Below are positions 50,881 to 59,061 of a stretch of 64,000 nt of DNA, piece after piece. This stretch comes from Comamonas thiooxydans (GTDB lineage: Bacteria; Pseudomonadota; Gammaproteobacteria; Burkholderiales; Burkholderiaceae_C), in NCBI RefSeq assembly GCF_002157685.2, contig NZ_AP026738.1:2170001-2234000 (forward strand). Reading direction: 5' to 3'. Each line of letters starts with the position of its first letter. The stretch's first letter is position 1. Position numbers and translations under genes: made by a program. A model generated the notes under the pieces. The model was not told the DNA's origin. It saw only the letters and a program-made list of their open reading frames with translations, and ran no database searches.

Positions 50881-51880
50881 TGTGAATGCGGCAGCCATGC
50901 ATGGCGGTACCGATGCGCTGGGCGTTCCGGCGCATGATTTTTCGACCAATCGCAATGCCTGCGGGCCTTGTCCCATGGCCGTGAAGGCGCTGCAGGCTGC
51001 CCATGTCGCGCAGTACCCCGATCCGCAATACAGGGCATTGCGCGCGCAGCTGGCAGCTTTTCATGGCGTGGCGGTGGAGCGCATCCTGATCGGCGGCAGC
51101 AGCAGCGAGCTGATTCATCGCCTCACGCTGCACGCTGTGCGCAGCGGTGCCAAAAGCGTGCAGTTTCCCCAGCATCACTATGGCGACTATCTGCAGGCCG
51201 CGCGGGTGTGGCGGCTGGCGTTGTGCCGCCGCACAGAAGCGGCCGTGGCGCCGGTGCTCAGCTGGGCCTGCGAGCCATCAAGCCCGCTGGGGGCGGTGGA
51301 AGACGTCTGGCCTGCCTGGCAGCAGCCGCCGGCGCAGAAGGAATGGCGCGTGCTGGACTGCGCCTATCGTCCGCTATGGCTGGAGGAGCAGCCACCCGTG
51401 CGCAATTTCGACACGGTCTGGCAACTGTGGACGCCGAATAAGGCTCTGGGCATGACGGGCGTGCGGGCGGCCTATGCGATTGCTCCCCTGCAGGCCGCAG
51501 CGGCAGAGCTGCAGGCGCTGAACGCGCTGGCGGCATCCTGGGTGGTGGGCTCGCATGGCGTGGCCATGCTGCAGGCCTGGGTGACGGACGAGGTTCAGCA
51601 ATGGCTGGCCCACAGCCTGACGACCTTGCGCCGCTGGAAGGCGCAGCAGCTGGCGCTGTGCGAGAGACTGGGCTGGCAGATCGTTCCCGGTCATCAGGCC
51701 AATTACTTTGTCGCAAGTCTGCCGCTGGCGGAGCTTGCCGCGCCTCTGGCCGGCCTGCGTGCCCAGGGCATCAAGCTGCGCGACTGTGCAAGCTTTGGTC
51801 TGGCCGGCCATGTGCGGCTGGGTGTGCTGCCGCCCGTGTCGCAGGCTGCGCTGGAGCAAGCCTGGAAAAGCATCCAATGA
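50873..51880 (+). CDS. cobC: Threonine-phosphate decarboxylase-like PLP enzyme
   Basis: This 335-residue protein starts at 50873 (MFDVNAAAMHGGTDA) and overlaps cbiB. It is a class I/II aminotransferase fold: YPDPQYRALRAQLAAFHGV, IGGSSSELI, and the PLP lysine in WTPNKALGMTGVRAAY near residue 190. CobC/CobD proteins make aminopropanol phosphate from threonine phosphate, the substrate of CbiB encoded next to it. Confidence 0.88.
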   Translation: MFDVNAAAMHGGTDALGVPAHDFSTNRNACGPCPMAVKALQAAHVAQYPDPQYRALRAQLAAFHGVAVERILIGGSSSELIHRLTLHAVRSGAKSVQFPQHHYGDYLQAARVWRLALCRRTEAAVAPVLSWACEPSSPLGAVEDVWPAWQQPPAQKEWRVLDCAYRPLWLEEQPPVRNFDTVWQLWTPNKALGMTGVRAAYAIAPLQAAAAELQALNALAASWVVGSHGVAMLQAWVTDEVQQWLAHSLTTLRRWKAQQLALCERLGWQIVPGHQANYFVASLPLAELAAPLAGLRAQGIKLRDCASFGLAGHVRLGVLPPVSQAALEQAWKSIQ

Positions 51881-52731
51881 CCTTGTCGATCAGACCTGAT
51901 GGGCGCAAGGCGCTACCATTTCCCATGGACACTGAAACCTTGAAGCTGCGCTCGGTGCTGGTGGAGCGCTATGTCACGCCGCTGCGTGAAGGCGGCTCCA
52001 TGCCGGCAATTGTCGAGACCGACGATCTGGGCACCTATGTGCTCAAGTTCCGGGGAGCCGGGCAGGGCGTGCGCGCGCTGATGGCCGAGATCATCTCGGG
52101 TGGCATGGCTCGCGCGCTGGGCCTGCCGGTGCCCGAGATCGTGCTGCTGCACTTGAACGGCGACCTGTCCCGCACCGAGTCCGACCCCGAGATTCAGGAC
52201 CTGATTCGCGCCAGCGACGGGCTGAACGTGGGGCTGGACTATCTGCCGGGCTCCATCAACTTTGACCCGGCAGTGGACGCGGTGGACGACGACTTTGCCT
52301 CGCGCCTCGTGTGGTTCGACACCCTGGTCAGCAATGTGGACCGCACGGCGCGCAACACCAATATGCTGATGTACCAGAAGCAGCCCTGGCTGATCGATCA
52401 TGGCGCGAGTCTGACGTTTCACCATGCCTGGAATGGAGTGGTTACCGATCCGGCCAAGCCTTTTGCGCCCAGTGCCGAGCATGTGCTGCTGCCGCAGGCC
52501 AGCCAGCTGGCGCAGCTGGATGCGCAGCTGGCCGCCAGGCTGGGGCCCGAGGTGCTGAAGAGCATTCTGGACGAGGTGCCCGACTGCTTTCTGGAGCAGG
52601 CCGCCGCCGACAAAGAGGGCGATGTGCTCAAGAATGTGCAGGCCCATCGCGCGGCCTACGTGAATTATTTCGTGGCCCGGCTCGCCGAGCGTGGCCGCTG
52701 GTTGCAAGGAGTGATCGATGCACGCGCATGA
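51877..52731 (+). CDS. HipA-like kinase family protein
   Basis: This protein has 284 residues from the ATG at 51877, which overlaps the cobC stop; MDTETLKLRS at 51925 is an alternative start. LGTYVLKFRGAGQG near residue 50 (nucleotide-binding Lys), WFDTLVSNVDRTARNTNML near 150 (catalytic loop D..N.DR..N) and WLIDHGASL near 170 (DFG-like metal site) follow HipA-type kinases. It is a compact version without the HipA N-terminal subdomain and has no HipB-like antitoxin next to it. Paired with a DUF3037 gene. The role in a B12 operon is unknown. Confidence 0.8.
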   Translation: MTLSIRPDGRKALPFPMDTETLKLRSVLVERYVTPLREGGSMPAIVETDDLGTYVLKFRGAGQGVRALMAEIISGGMARALGLPVPEIVLLHLNGDLSRTESDPEIQDLIRASDGLNVGLDYLPGSINFDPAVDAVDDDFASRLVWFDTLVSNVDRTARNTNMLMYQKQPWLIDHGASLTFHHAWNGVVTDPAKPFAPSAEHVLLPQASQLAQLDAQLAARLGPEVLKSILDEVPDCFLEQAAADKEGDVLKNVQAHRAAYVNYFVARLAERGRWLQGVIDARA

Positions 52732-53119
52732 GGTCTACGACTACGCCATCGTGCGGGTAGTGCCGCGCGTGGAGCGTGAGGAATTTGTGAACGCGGGTGT
52801 CATCCTCTCCTGCCAGCGCACCGGCCATCTGCAGGCGGCCGTGGCCCTTGACGAACAGCGTCTGCTGGCGCTGGACCCGAATGTGGATCTGGAGGCCGTG
52901 CACCGTCACCTGGGCTCCATCGTGGCCATCTGCGAAGGCCGGGTCGATGGCGGGCCGATTGCGCAGCTGCCCATGCGTGCACGCTATCACTGGCTCACGG
53001 CCAAGCGCAGCAGCATCATCCAGACCTCGCCCTCGCATATGGGCATGTGCACCCATCCCGGCGAGGCGCTGGCCCGAATCCTGCAGCGCGTGGTGCTGCC
53101 GATCCCAACCGAGACCTGA
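52718..53119 (+). CDS. DUF3037 protein, partner of HipA-like kinase
   Basis: In this 133-residue protein DYAIVRVVPRVEREEFVNAGVILSCQ and AICEGRVDGGPIAQLP and SSIIQTSPSHMGMC are the conserved blocks of DUF3037. It overlaps the HipA-like gene by 14 bases. These two families are often found as a pair, so a joint function (for example kinase and regulator or substrate) is likely. No catalytic function is known to me. Confidence 0.85.
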   Translation: MHAHEVYDYAIVRVVPRVEREEFVNAGVILSCQRTGHLQAAVALDEQRLLALDPNVDLEAVHRHLGSIVAICEGRVDGGPIAQLPMRARYHWLTAKRSSIIQTSPSHMGMCTHPGEALARILQRVVLPIPTET

Positions 53120-53122
53120 GAC

Positions 53123-54589
53123 ATGACAGCACGTTGCATCATGGTGCTGGGCACCAGCAGTGGCGCGGGCAAGAGCTGGGTGGCTACGGCACTGTGTGCC
53201 TACTACCGCAGCCAGGGCCTGAAGGTTGCGCCGTTCAAGGCGCAGAACATGAGCAACAACGCGCGCGTTGTGGCCACGCCCGAGGGCCGCTGGGGTGAGA
53301 TCGGCACGGCCCAGTATCTGCAGGCGCTGGCCGCGGGTGCGGTTCCCGATGTACGCATGAACCCGCTGTTGCTCAAGCCCGAGGCCGACACGCGCAGCCA
53401 GGTCGTGCTGTTCGGACAGGTCAATGACGAGCTGAGCGCCATGCCCTGGAGGGGGCGCAGCCTCAAGGTCTGGCCGCAGATCGCGCAGGCGCTGGACGAG
53501 TTGCGTGCCGAAAACGATGTGGTGGTGATCGAAGGCGCCGGCTCCCCGGCCGAAATCAATCTGCATGCGAGCGATGTGGTCAATATGCGCGTGGCCAAAC
53601 ATTGCAACGCACATTGCCTGCTGGTCTCGGACATAGACCGTGGCGGCGCCTTTGCCCATCTCTACGGCACCTGGGCACTGCTGCCCGAGGATGAGCAAAA
53701 GCTCATCAAGGGTTTTGTGCTCAACAAGTTCCGGGGCGATGCAGCACTGCTGGCACCGGCGCCCCAGATGCTGGAAGAGAAGACGGGGGTGCCCACGGTG
53801 GCCTGCATTCCCATGCAGTTCCAGCACGGTCTGCCCGAAGAGGACGGTGTGTTCGATGATCGCGGCAGCACGGGGGCCGGGCGGGCCGTACACACCACGA
53901 TTGCCATCATCGCCTATCCGCGCATCAGCAATCTCGATGAATTTCAGCCCCTGCTGCAAGTGCCGGGCGTGCGCGTGGTCTGGGCTCGCTCTCCCGCGCA
54001 ACTCGCCGAGGCGGACTGGGTCATTTTGCCGGGCAGCAAGGCCACGGCTGCCGACCTGGCCTGGATGCGTGGACAAGGGCTGGATGCAGCCGTCGTTGCT
54101 CATGTCGGACTCGGCAAGCGTGTGCTGGGTATTTGCGGCGGTCTGCAGATGCTGGGCGAGGCGCTGATCGATCTGCATGGAGTGGACGGCAATGCCGCAG
54201 GCCTGGGCCTGCTGCCGCTGGCGACCCTGTTTGCGCAGGACAAGACCGTGCAACCCACGACCCTGCAACTGCCTGCGCTGCAAGCCCCATGGAATGCCCT
54301 GAGCGGCGTGCCGGCACGTGGCTACGAGATCCACCACGGCCAGACCCAGCTGCGAGCCGACATGCAGGCAGCCAGTGTGCGACCGGCTCAGGAGTTGTTG
54401 CCCGGCATGCTATGGCAGGGAGGCAACAGCGCTGTCATCGGTACCTATCTGCACGGCCTGTTTGAAAACGCCGAGGTGATCCATGCGCTGTTCGGCCACG
54501 ATGCACCCAGTCTGGAGCAGGTGTTTGAGCGGCTGGCGCAGGGCGTGGAGCAATGGTTTGAGCCGACCGCGCTCCAAGCGTTGGCCTGA
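53123..54589 (+). CDS. cobQ: Cobyric acid synthase
   Basis: This 488-residue protein has N-terminal IMVLGTSSGAGKSWVATALC and PFKAQNMSNNARV, central DIDRGGAFAHLYGTW, and C-terminal glutamine amidotransferase GICGGLQMLGEAL with Cys near residue 338. It amidates four side chains of adenosylcobyrinic acid a,c-diamide. The start is 3 bases after DUF3037, so the pair and cobQ are co-transcribed. Confidence 0.93.
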   Translation: MTARCIMVLGTSSGAGKSWVATALCAYYRSQGLKVAPFKAQNMSNNARVVATPEGRWGEIGTAQYLQALAAGAVPDVRMNPLLLKPEADTRSQVVLFGQVNDELSAMPWRGRSLKVWPQIAQALDELRAENDVVVIEGAGSPAEINLHASDVVNMRVAKHCNAHCLLVSDIDRGGAFAHLYGTWALLPEDEQKLIKGFVLNKFRGDAALLAPAPQMLEEKTGVPTVACIPMQFQHGLPEEDGVFDDRGSTGAGRAVHTTIAIIAYPRISNLDEFQPLLQVPGVRVVWARSPAQLAEADWVILPGSKATAADLAWMRGQGLDAAVVAHVGLGKRVLGICGGLQMLGEALIDLHGVDGNAAGLGLLPLATLFAQDKTVQPTTLQLPALQAPWNALSGVPARGYEIHHGQTQLRADMQAASVRPAQELLPGMLWQGGNSAVIGTYLHGLFENAEVIHALFGHDAPSLEQVFERLAQGVEQWFEPTALQALA

Positions 54590-54694
54590 TTTGTAGGATT
54601 GTTCCTGCGGACGCATAGCCGCTGAACCGATAAGCCCAGCCTGAGAGTGCGTGCAAGCTGACCGAGCTATTCACTTTTTGGAATGGAGTTGCGT

Positions 54695-55123
54695 ATGGCT
54701 TTTTTAAAGGTTCAGACTCTTCAACTGGCTTTGGGTGCAGCGCTTCTGTCGCTGGCAGGCATGGCCAGCGCACAAGTGGATGCAGCCAAGCCGGCGGCTG
54801 AGGCAGCTGCGATGGATGCGGCCAAGCCTGCGATGAAAAAGCACCACCACCGCCATCATCACAAGGGCCAGCGCCCCATGCGCGAGAGCAATTCGTCTTC
54901 ACGCGAGGCGATGGCGGCAAGTGCCGAAGCCAAGAAGGGCAAGCTCGACGACGGCCAAGGCCTCAGCCAGTACGAGCGCAATGCCTACGCCCGCTGCGCG
55001 GTGTTCAAGACCGAAATCGACCAGCAGGCCTGTATGGCGCGTGTCAAGGACGGCGCTGTCAGCGGCTCGGTCAAGGATGGCGGCATCCTGCGCGAAATCA
55101 CGGTTGAGGAAGTCATTCGCTGA
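54695..55123 (+). CDS. His-rich exported protein of unknown role
   Basis: This 142-residue protein starts at 54695 (MAFLKVQT), GGAG six bases upstream. A signal peptide ends at MASAQ; then an Ala/Lys-rich segment, a His cluster KKHHHRHHHKGQR near residue 50, and a C-terminal conserved part SQYERNAYARCAVFKTEIDQQAC..GSVKDGGILREITVEEV seen in exported proteins of this family. The His cluster could bind Co, Ni or Zn in the periplasm. It lies between cobQ and cobT but ends in its own terminator. Confidence 0.7.
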   Translation: MAFLKVQTLQLALGAALLSLAGMASAQVDAAKPAAEAAAMDAAKPAMKKHHHRHHHKGQRPMRESNSSSREAMAASAEAKKGKLDDGQGLSQYERNAYARCAVFKTEIDQQACMARVKDGAVSGSVKDGGILREITVEEVIR

Positions 55124-55145
55124 GGCTTTTACCGCGTCTTCAGCC

Positions 55146-55167
55146 AAGGCCCTTAGGGGCCTTTTTT
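55146..55167 (+). terminator. Rho-independent terminator after the His-rich gene
   Basis: AAGGCCC-TTA-GGGGCCTT followed by TTTT. It divides the cobalamin locus from cobT, so cobT probably has its own promoter or depends on read-through. Confidence 0.85.
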
Positions 55168-55307
55168 CATGCTGCTCCTGAGCAATCGGCGAACTTGGCG
55201 TTGCGGTGCCGATGAAAGCGCGATACTTGCAGGATCCCAAAAACGTGCCTTCCGCATCCCGGTGGTGGATGGCACTCAGGCCTGATGCACCGGGAATGAC
55301 TGCACGC

Positions 55308-56420
55308 ATGAGTTCCGCTTCCTTTTCCGAATTCCTACCGTCCGCCATCTGGTCCTGCCCGCAGGTGCAGGACATCCATGACGCGGCGCTTCAAGCCCGT
55401 GTCCAGCATCGCCTGGATTTCAAGACCAAGCCCCAGGGATCGCTGGGCGTGCTGGAACAACTGGCCTTGCGCATTGCCAGCATCGTGGGTTGCGAGACTC
55501 CCAATCTGTATGCACCGCAGATGGTGGTATTTGCCGCGGACCACGGATTGGCTGCTCAGGGTGTGTCGGCCTATCCGGTCGATGTGACCTGGCAGATGGT
55601 GGAGAACTTCCTCGCTGGCGGCGCGGCCGTGAGCGTGCTGTCTCTGCAGAATGGAATTGATCTGAATGTGGTCGACTGCGGCGTGGCCCGCGACTTTGAG
55701 GTGCGCGAGCAAGATCCTGCACACAAGCTTCCCAAGGCCCATGAGCCACGCCTGTGGCGGCGCAAGGTGGCCTATGGCACGGCGGACTGCAGCCAGGGCC
55801 CGGCCATGAGCGAAGCGCAATGTGCGATGGCGCTGCGCAATGGCGGGGAATTGGTCAAGAAACTGCCGGGCAATGCACTGTTGCTGGGCGAGATGGGTAT
55901 CGGCAATACGTCCAGCGCGTCATTGCTGCAGGCGCGTCTGTGCGGCGAGCCGATAGAGGAGGTGACCGGGGCGGGTACGGGCTTGAGCAGCGAAGGCCTG
56001 GCGCGCAAGATCGCCGTGCTCCGTCAGGTGCTGGATCTGCATGTCGACGTGCAAGATCCCCTGGCCGTGCTGGCAGCCATGGGCGGACTGGAGATCGCCA
56101 CCATGACGGGAGCCGTTCTGCAGGCCGCTGCCGAACGCCGCCTGATCGTGGTGGACGGCTTTATCACCACGGCCGCCGTGCTGGTGGCCAGCCGCCTGCA
56201 GCCCCATGTGCTGCAGCGCTGCGTGTATGCGCATCGATCGGGTGAACCGGGTCATGCCCGCCTGCTGGCCCACCTTCAGGCCCAACCCATGTTGGACTGG
56301 CAGTTGCGTCTGGGTGAGGGTTCTGGCGCGGCACTGGCCTGGCCGCTGCTGCGCTCGGCCTGCACCATGCTCAACGAAATGGCCAGTTTTGAATCGGCCG
56401 GCGTCAGCGGCAAGAGCTGA
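55308..56420 (+). CDS. cobT: Nicotinate-nucleotide:dimethylbenzimidazole phosphoribosyltransferase
   Basis: This protein has 370 residues from the ATG at 55308 (MSSASFSEF); 55296 and 55206 are alternatives. LDFKTKPQGSLGVLEQLALRIA, FAADHGLAAQGVSAYP, LLGEMGIGNTSSASLL and DGFITTAAVLVA are CobT signatures. It activates dimethylbenzimidazole made by BluB to the ribotide for the nucleotide loop. CobS, the next enzyme, is not in the window. Confidence 0.93.
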   Translation: MSSASFSEFLPSAIWSCPQVQDIHDAALQARVQHRLDFKTKPQGSLGVLEQLALRIASIVGCETPNLYAPQMVVFAADHGLAAQGVSAYPVDVTWQMVENFLAGGAAVSVLSLQNGIDLNVVDCGVARDFEVREQDPAHKLPKAHEPRLWRRKVAYGTADCSQGPAMSEAQCAMALRNGGELVKKLPGNALLLGEMGIGNTSSASLLQARLCGEPIEEVTGAGTGLSSEGLARKIAVLRQVLDLHVDVQDPLAVLAAMGGLEIATMTGAVLQAAAERRLIVVDGFITTAAVLVASRLQPHVLQRCVYAHRSGEPGHARLLAHLQAQPMLDWQLRLGEGSGAALAWPLLRSACTMLNEMASFESAGVSGKS

Positions 56421-56429
56421 GGCACTTGC

Positions 56430-56485
56430 AAAAATATAGCTGCAAGCGCCTTGTGTATATGTGCTTGAGGCGTTTTCAGCTCTTT
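56430..56485. repeat. Comamonadaceae-type intergenic repeat between cobT and nth (candidate)
   Basis: AATATAGCTGCAAGCGCCTT and GTGCTTGAGGCG with a T-rich end fits the family's inverted intergenic repeat. It may act as a terminator for both converging genes. Confidence 0.5.
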
Positions 56486-57132
56486 TTTCCAGTTGCCGGT
56501 GCCGGGGTTTTGGGCGTGAAATCGCAGTATCTAGAAGCCACGCATTCCCAGCAGCGGGGCTTGCGCGCCTGGCAGACATAGCGGCCCAGCAGGATCAGCC
56601 AGTGATGGGAGTCCACTGCGTATTCGTCGGGTACGCGCTTGAGCAGTTGCTTCTCGACTTCCAGCGGATTCTTGCCGGGTGCCAGCCCCGTGCGGTTGCT
56701 GACGCGGAAGATGTGCGTGTCCACGGCCATGGTGGGCTGACCGAAAGCCACGTTGAGCACCACATTGGCGGTCTTGCGGCCTACACCGGGAAGGGCTTCG
56801 AGCTCTTCGCGGGTTCTGGGTACTTGGCCGCCATGCAGCTGAACCAGCATGCGGCAGGTCTCCATCAGATGCTTGGCCTTGCTGCGGTACAGGCCTATGG
56901 TCTTGATATAGCTCTCCAATCCCTCGCCCCCCAGATCCAGAATGGCCTGCGGAGTGTTGGCAACAGGAAAAAGCTTGCGCGTGGCCTTGTTCACCCCTAC
57001 GTCGGTGGCCTGGGCAGACAGCAGCACGGCGGTCAGTAGCTCGAACACCGTGGTGTATTCCAGCTCGGTTTGTGGCGTGGGGTTGGCGGCCTTGAGCGCA
57101 GCAAAAAACGGCGCTATATCGTTTTTCTTCAT
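56476..57132 (-). CDS. nth: Endonuclease III
   Basis: This 218-residue protein starts at 57132 (MKKNDIAPFF). The helix-hairpin-helix LPGVGRKTANVVLN carries the catalytic Lys, VDTHIFRVSNR the catalytic Asp, and C..C..C..C in CQARKPRCWECVASRYC binds 4Fe-4S. It removes oxidised pyrimidines and nicks abasic sites. Confidence 0.95.
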   Translation of the reverse strand: MKKNDIAPFFAALKAANPTPQTELEYTTVFELLTAVLLSAQATDVGVNKATRKLFPVANTPQAILDLGGEGLESYIKTIGLYRSKAKHLMETCRMLVQLHGGQVPRTREELEALPGVGRKTANVVLNVAFGQPTMAVDTHIFRVSNRTGLAPGKNPLEVEKQLLKRVPDEYAVDSHHWLILLGRYVCQARKPRCWECVASRYCDFTPKTPAPATGKKS

Positions 57133-57168
57133 GGGCGATATTGTGGCTTGTGGTTCGTGGGACCGAAC

Positions 57169-57197
57169 AAAAAAAGCCGCTGCGTTGCACAGCGGCT
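57169..57197 (-). terminator. Rho-independent terminator after the TpsB-like gene
   Basis: On the minus strand AGCCGCTG-TGCAACG-CAGCGGCT is followed by TTTTTT. Confidence 0.85.
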
Positions 57198-57219
57198 CGG
57201 ATGCCATGGGCTGGGCGGC

Positions 57220-58929
57220 TCAGGGGTCCAGGTTGTAGCTCAGCACCAGGCTGTAGCGCAGCTCCCGCTCGGGGTTGTTGACGGAGCGGTCGCCCAGCGG
57301 CTTGCTCATGGCAAGGTCGAGTGCGTAATGGCGGCTGTCGGACAGGCGCAGCCCCAGGCTGGCAGAGCGCAGCGTATTGCCGCTGACGCCGTTGGTCTGC
57401 TGATGCGTGCGTGCCCACTCATAGAGCAGATAGGGTTCGGCCGACTTGATCCAGGCCTGGTTGATGAGGAACTGGTAGTTGAGCTCGGCACTGGCGCCTA
57501 CGCCGGAATCGCCTGAGAACTCGCCAGCCTGATAGCCGCGGCCGAAGCGGGTGGAGCCAAAGGAGATTTTCTCCGGGACGGGAAGAATGTCGGCACTGTA
57601 TTGCCCGCCCACGGCAAAAGCGGCGCCCATCTTGTTCGCGAAGCGATGGCGCTGTGCATAGTCGGCGGTGATGCGTGTGAAGTCCAGCTTGGCCGGGTTT
57701 TCATATTTTTGCAGAGTGCCCTGCCGATAGTAGAGGTCCAGATTCTTGTAGGCTCCCAGGCTGTCCAGGCCGTGGGCCAGCAGGACCGAAGCCGAACGGG
57801 TAGTGGTCTTGCCAAAGGACGCCCAGGCCATTTGCGCATAGAGCGTGCGAACCTTTTCCTCACGCAGCAGGGAGGCCTGGCTATCGGCCAGTTCACGGCT
57901 GTAGTTGATGGCATACAGACCCGCCGTGGTGCTGAGCTGGGTGGTATTGCTCAAGATCCATGGGTGGCTGATATTGAAGTCCAGCTTGCGCTGCTGTGTC
58001 AGGTCATCAATGCCGGGAACGCGCGTTGCCGGCGGGTTGAAGCTGCGATAGTCGGAATAGCTGACACGTGCCTGCGTGCCCTCGGGTGTCAGCTGCTGAG
58101 TGAAACCGATGCTGCCGAAACGCTCCTTGTCGGGGTTTTGCAACATCGCCGAAGCCTGAAGCTGGCTGCCTGACCACAGAGGGTCGTTCAGGGTGAGGGA
58201 GGCAATGATGCGCGGTGTGGGCTTGCGCGCTTCGCCCCCGACGGTGACGGCAATGGGCTTGTGCTTGGATTTGATGACCAGGGGCACCGCACCATCGGTG
58301 GTGGTCGGCAGATTGGCCGACGCGGTGATCTGCACTCCTGGAAGGCGTGCCATCAGCTGGGTCTGGTGCTGAAAGGTTTTGGTGGTCAAAGGCCTCTCAT
58401 TGAGCAGCGGCTGGGCAATTTCGCGTATCTGGTCCTCGGAGCGACCGAAATTTCCCTCCAGATTCAAGCTCTGCACATAGCCTTCGACCACGATGACCTG
58501 CACCGCGCCATTGGCAAAGTCCTGCGGAGGAAGGTAGGCAAAAGAAAGGGCGTAGCCATGGCGTTGATACAGCTCGCTGACCTTCTGGGTCGCGGCATTG
58601 AGCTCGCCCACCGTATGCGTGCCGTTGATGAAGGGCGTGAAAAGCGCGCTGACCTCTTCGAAAGGAATCGCCGTGCTTCCCTGCACGTTGACGCCACGTA
58701 CTGCGACCCGGAGGTTGATGAGATCCTGAAGACTTGGCTGGGGCTTGTCTATCTGCACCGGAACCTGCCTGGGCTGCTGTTGCAGATTCCTTGCGGATTC
58801 GGGCGTCTGGGGCAGGCTGTTGAGCGGATTGCCGCCCTGCTGTGACCAGGCCAGAGGAGCCCAGGCCGCAAGTGCCAGTGCCTGAATCCTGTAGCCGATG
58901 CGGCCCTGTGGTTTTGCTTTTGACTGCAA
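57220..58929 (-). CDS. ShlB/FhaC/HecB-type outer-membrane secretion transporter (TpsB)
   Basis: This protein has 569 residues from a TTG at 58929, which has a strong AGGAGGG site; an ATG 11 codons earlier (58962) has none. Signal peptide IQALALAAWAPLAWSQQ, Pro/Gln-rich linker, POTRA domains (VAVRGVNVQGSTAIPFEEVSALF; ALSFAYLPPQDFANGAVQVIVVEGYV), then a 16-strand barrel with the secretion-signature SFGSTRFGRGYQAGEFSGD. TpsB proteins export a specific partner in the same operon; here the upstream gene encodes a Gly-rich lipoprotein, not a filamentous haemagglutinin. Confidence 0.9.
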   Translation of the reverse strand: MQSKAKPQGRIGYRIQALALAAWAPLAWSQQGGNPLNSLPQTPESARNLQQQPRQVPVQIDKPQPSLQDLINLRVAVRGVNVQGSTAIPFEEVSALFTPFINGTHTVGELNAATQKVSELYQRHGYALSFAYLPPQDFANGAVQVIVVEGYVQSLNLEGNFGRSEDQIREIAQPLLNERPLTTKTFQHQTQLMARLPGVQITASANLPTTTDGAVPLVIKSKHKPIAVTVGGEARKPTPRIIASLTLNDPLWSGSQLQASAMLQNPDKERFGSIGFTQQLTPEGTQARVSYSDYRSFNPPATRVPGIDDLTQQRKLDFNISHPWILSNTTQLSTTAGLYAINYSRELADSQASLLREEKVRTLYAQMAWASFGKTTTRSASVLLAHGLDSLGAYKNLDLYYRQGTLQKYENPAKLDFTRITADYAQRHRFANKMGAAFAVGGQYSADILPVPEKISFGSTRFGRGYQAGEFSGDSGVGASAELNYQFLINQAWIKSAEPYLLYEWARTHQQTNGVSGNTLRSASLGLRLSDSRHYALDLAMSKPLGDRSVNNPERELRYSLVLSYNLDP

Positions 58930-59001
58930 AAGTCCCTCCTGTTCTATTTTTATGGCTCTCATTGTTCCCTACATCCCCAGAACTGGGTATGGGGCTGTCG
59001 T

Positions 59002-59025
59002 AAAAAAGCCCGCCTGAAGGCGGGC
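59002..59025 (-). terminator. Terminator/attenuator between lipoprotein and TpsB gene
   Basis: On the minus strand GCCCGCC-TTCA-GGCGGGC is followed by TTTTTT. Read-through would set the ratio of lipoprotein to transporter. Confidence 0.85.
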
Positions 59026-59061
59026 CAGGCTCAAGCGGTGCACTGGCCACCGCTGTTTCCC

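Noticed and set aside
52628..54337. 569-residue minus-strand frame
   Set aside because: Antisense to DUF3037 and cobQ; His/Gln-rich composition typical of shadows.
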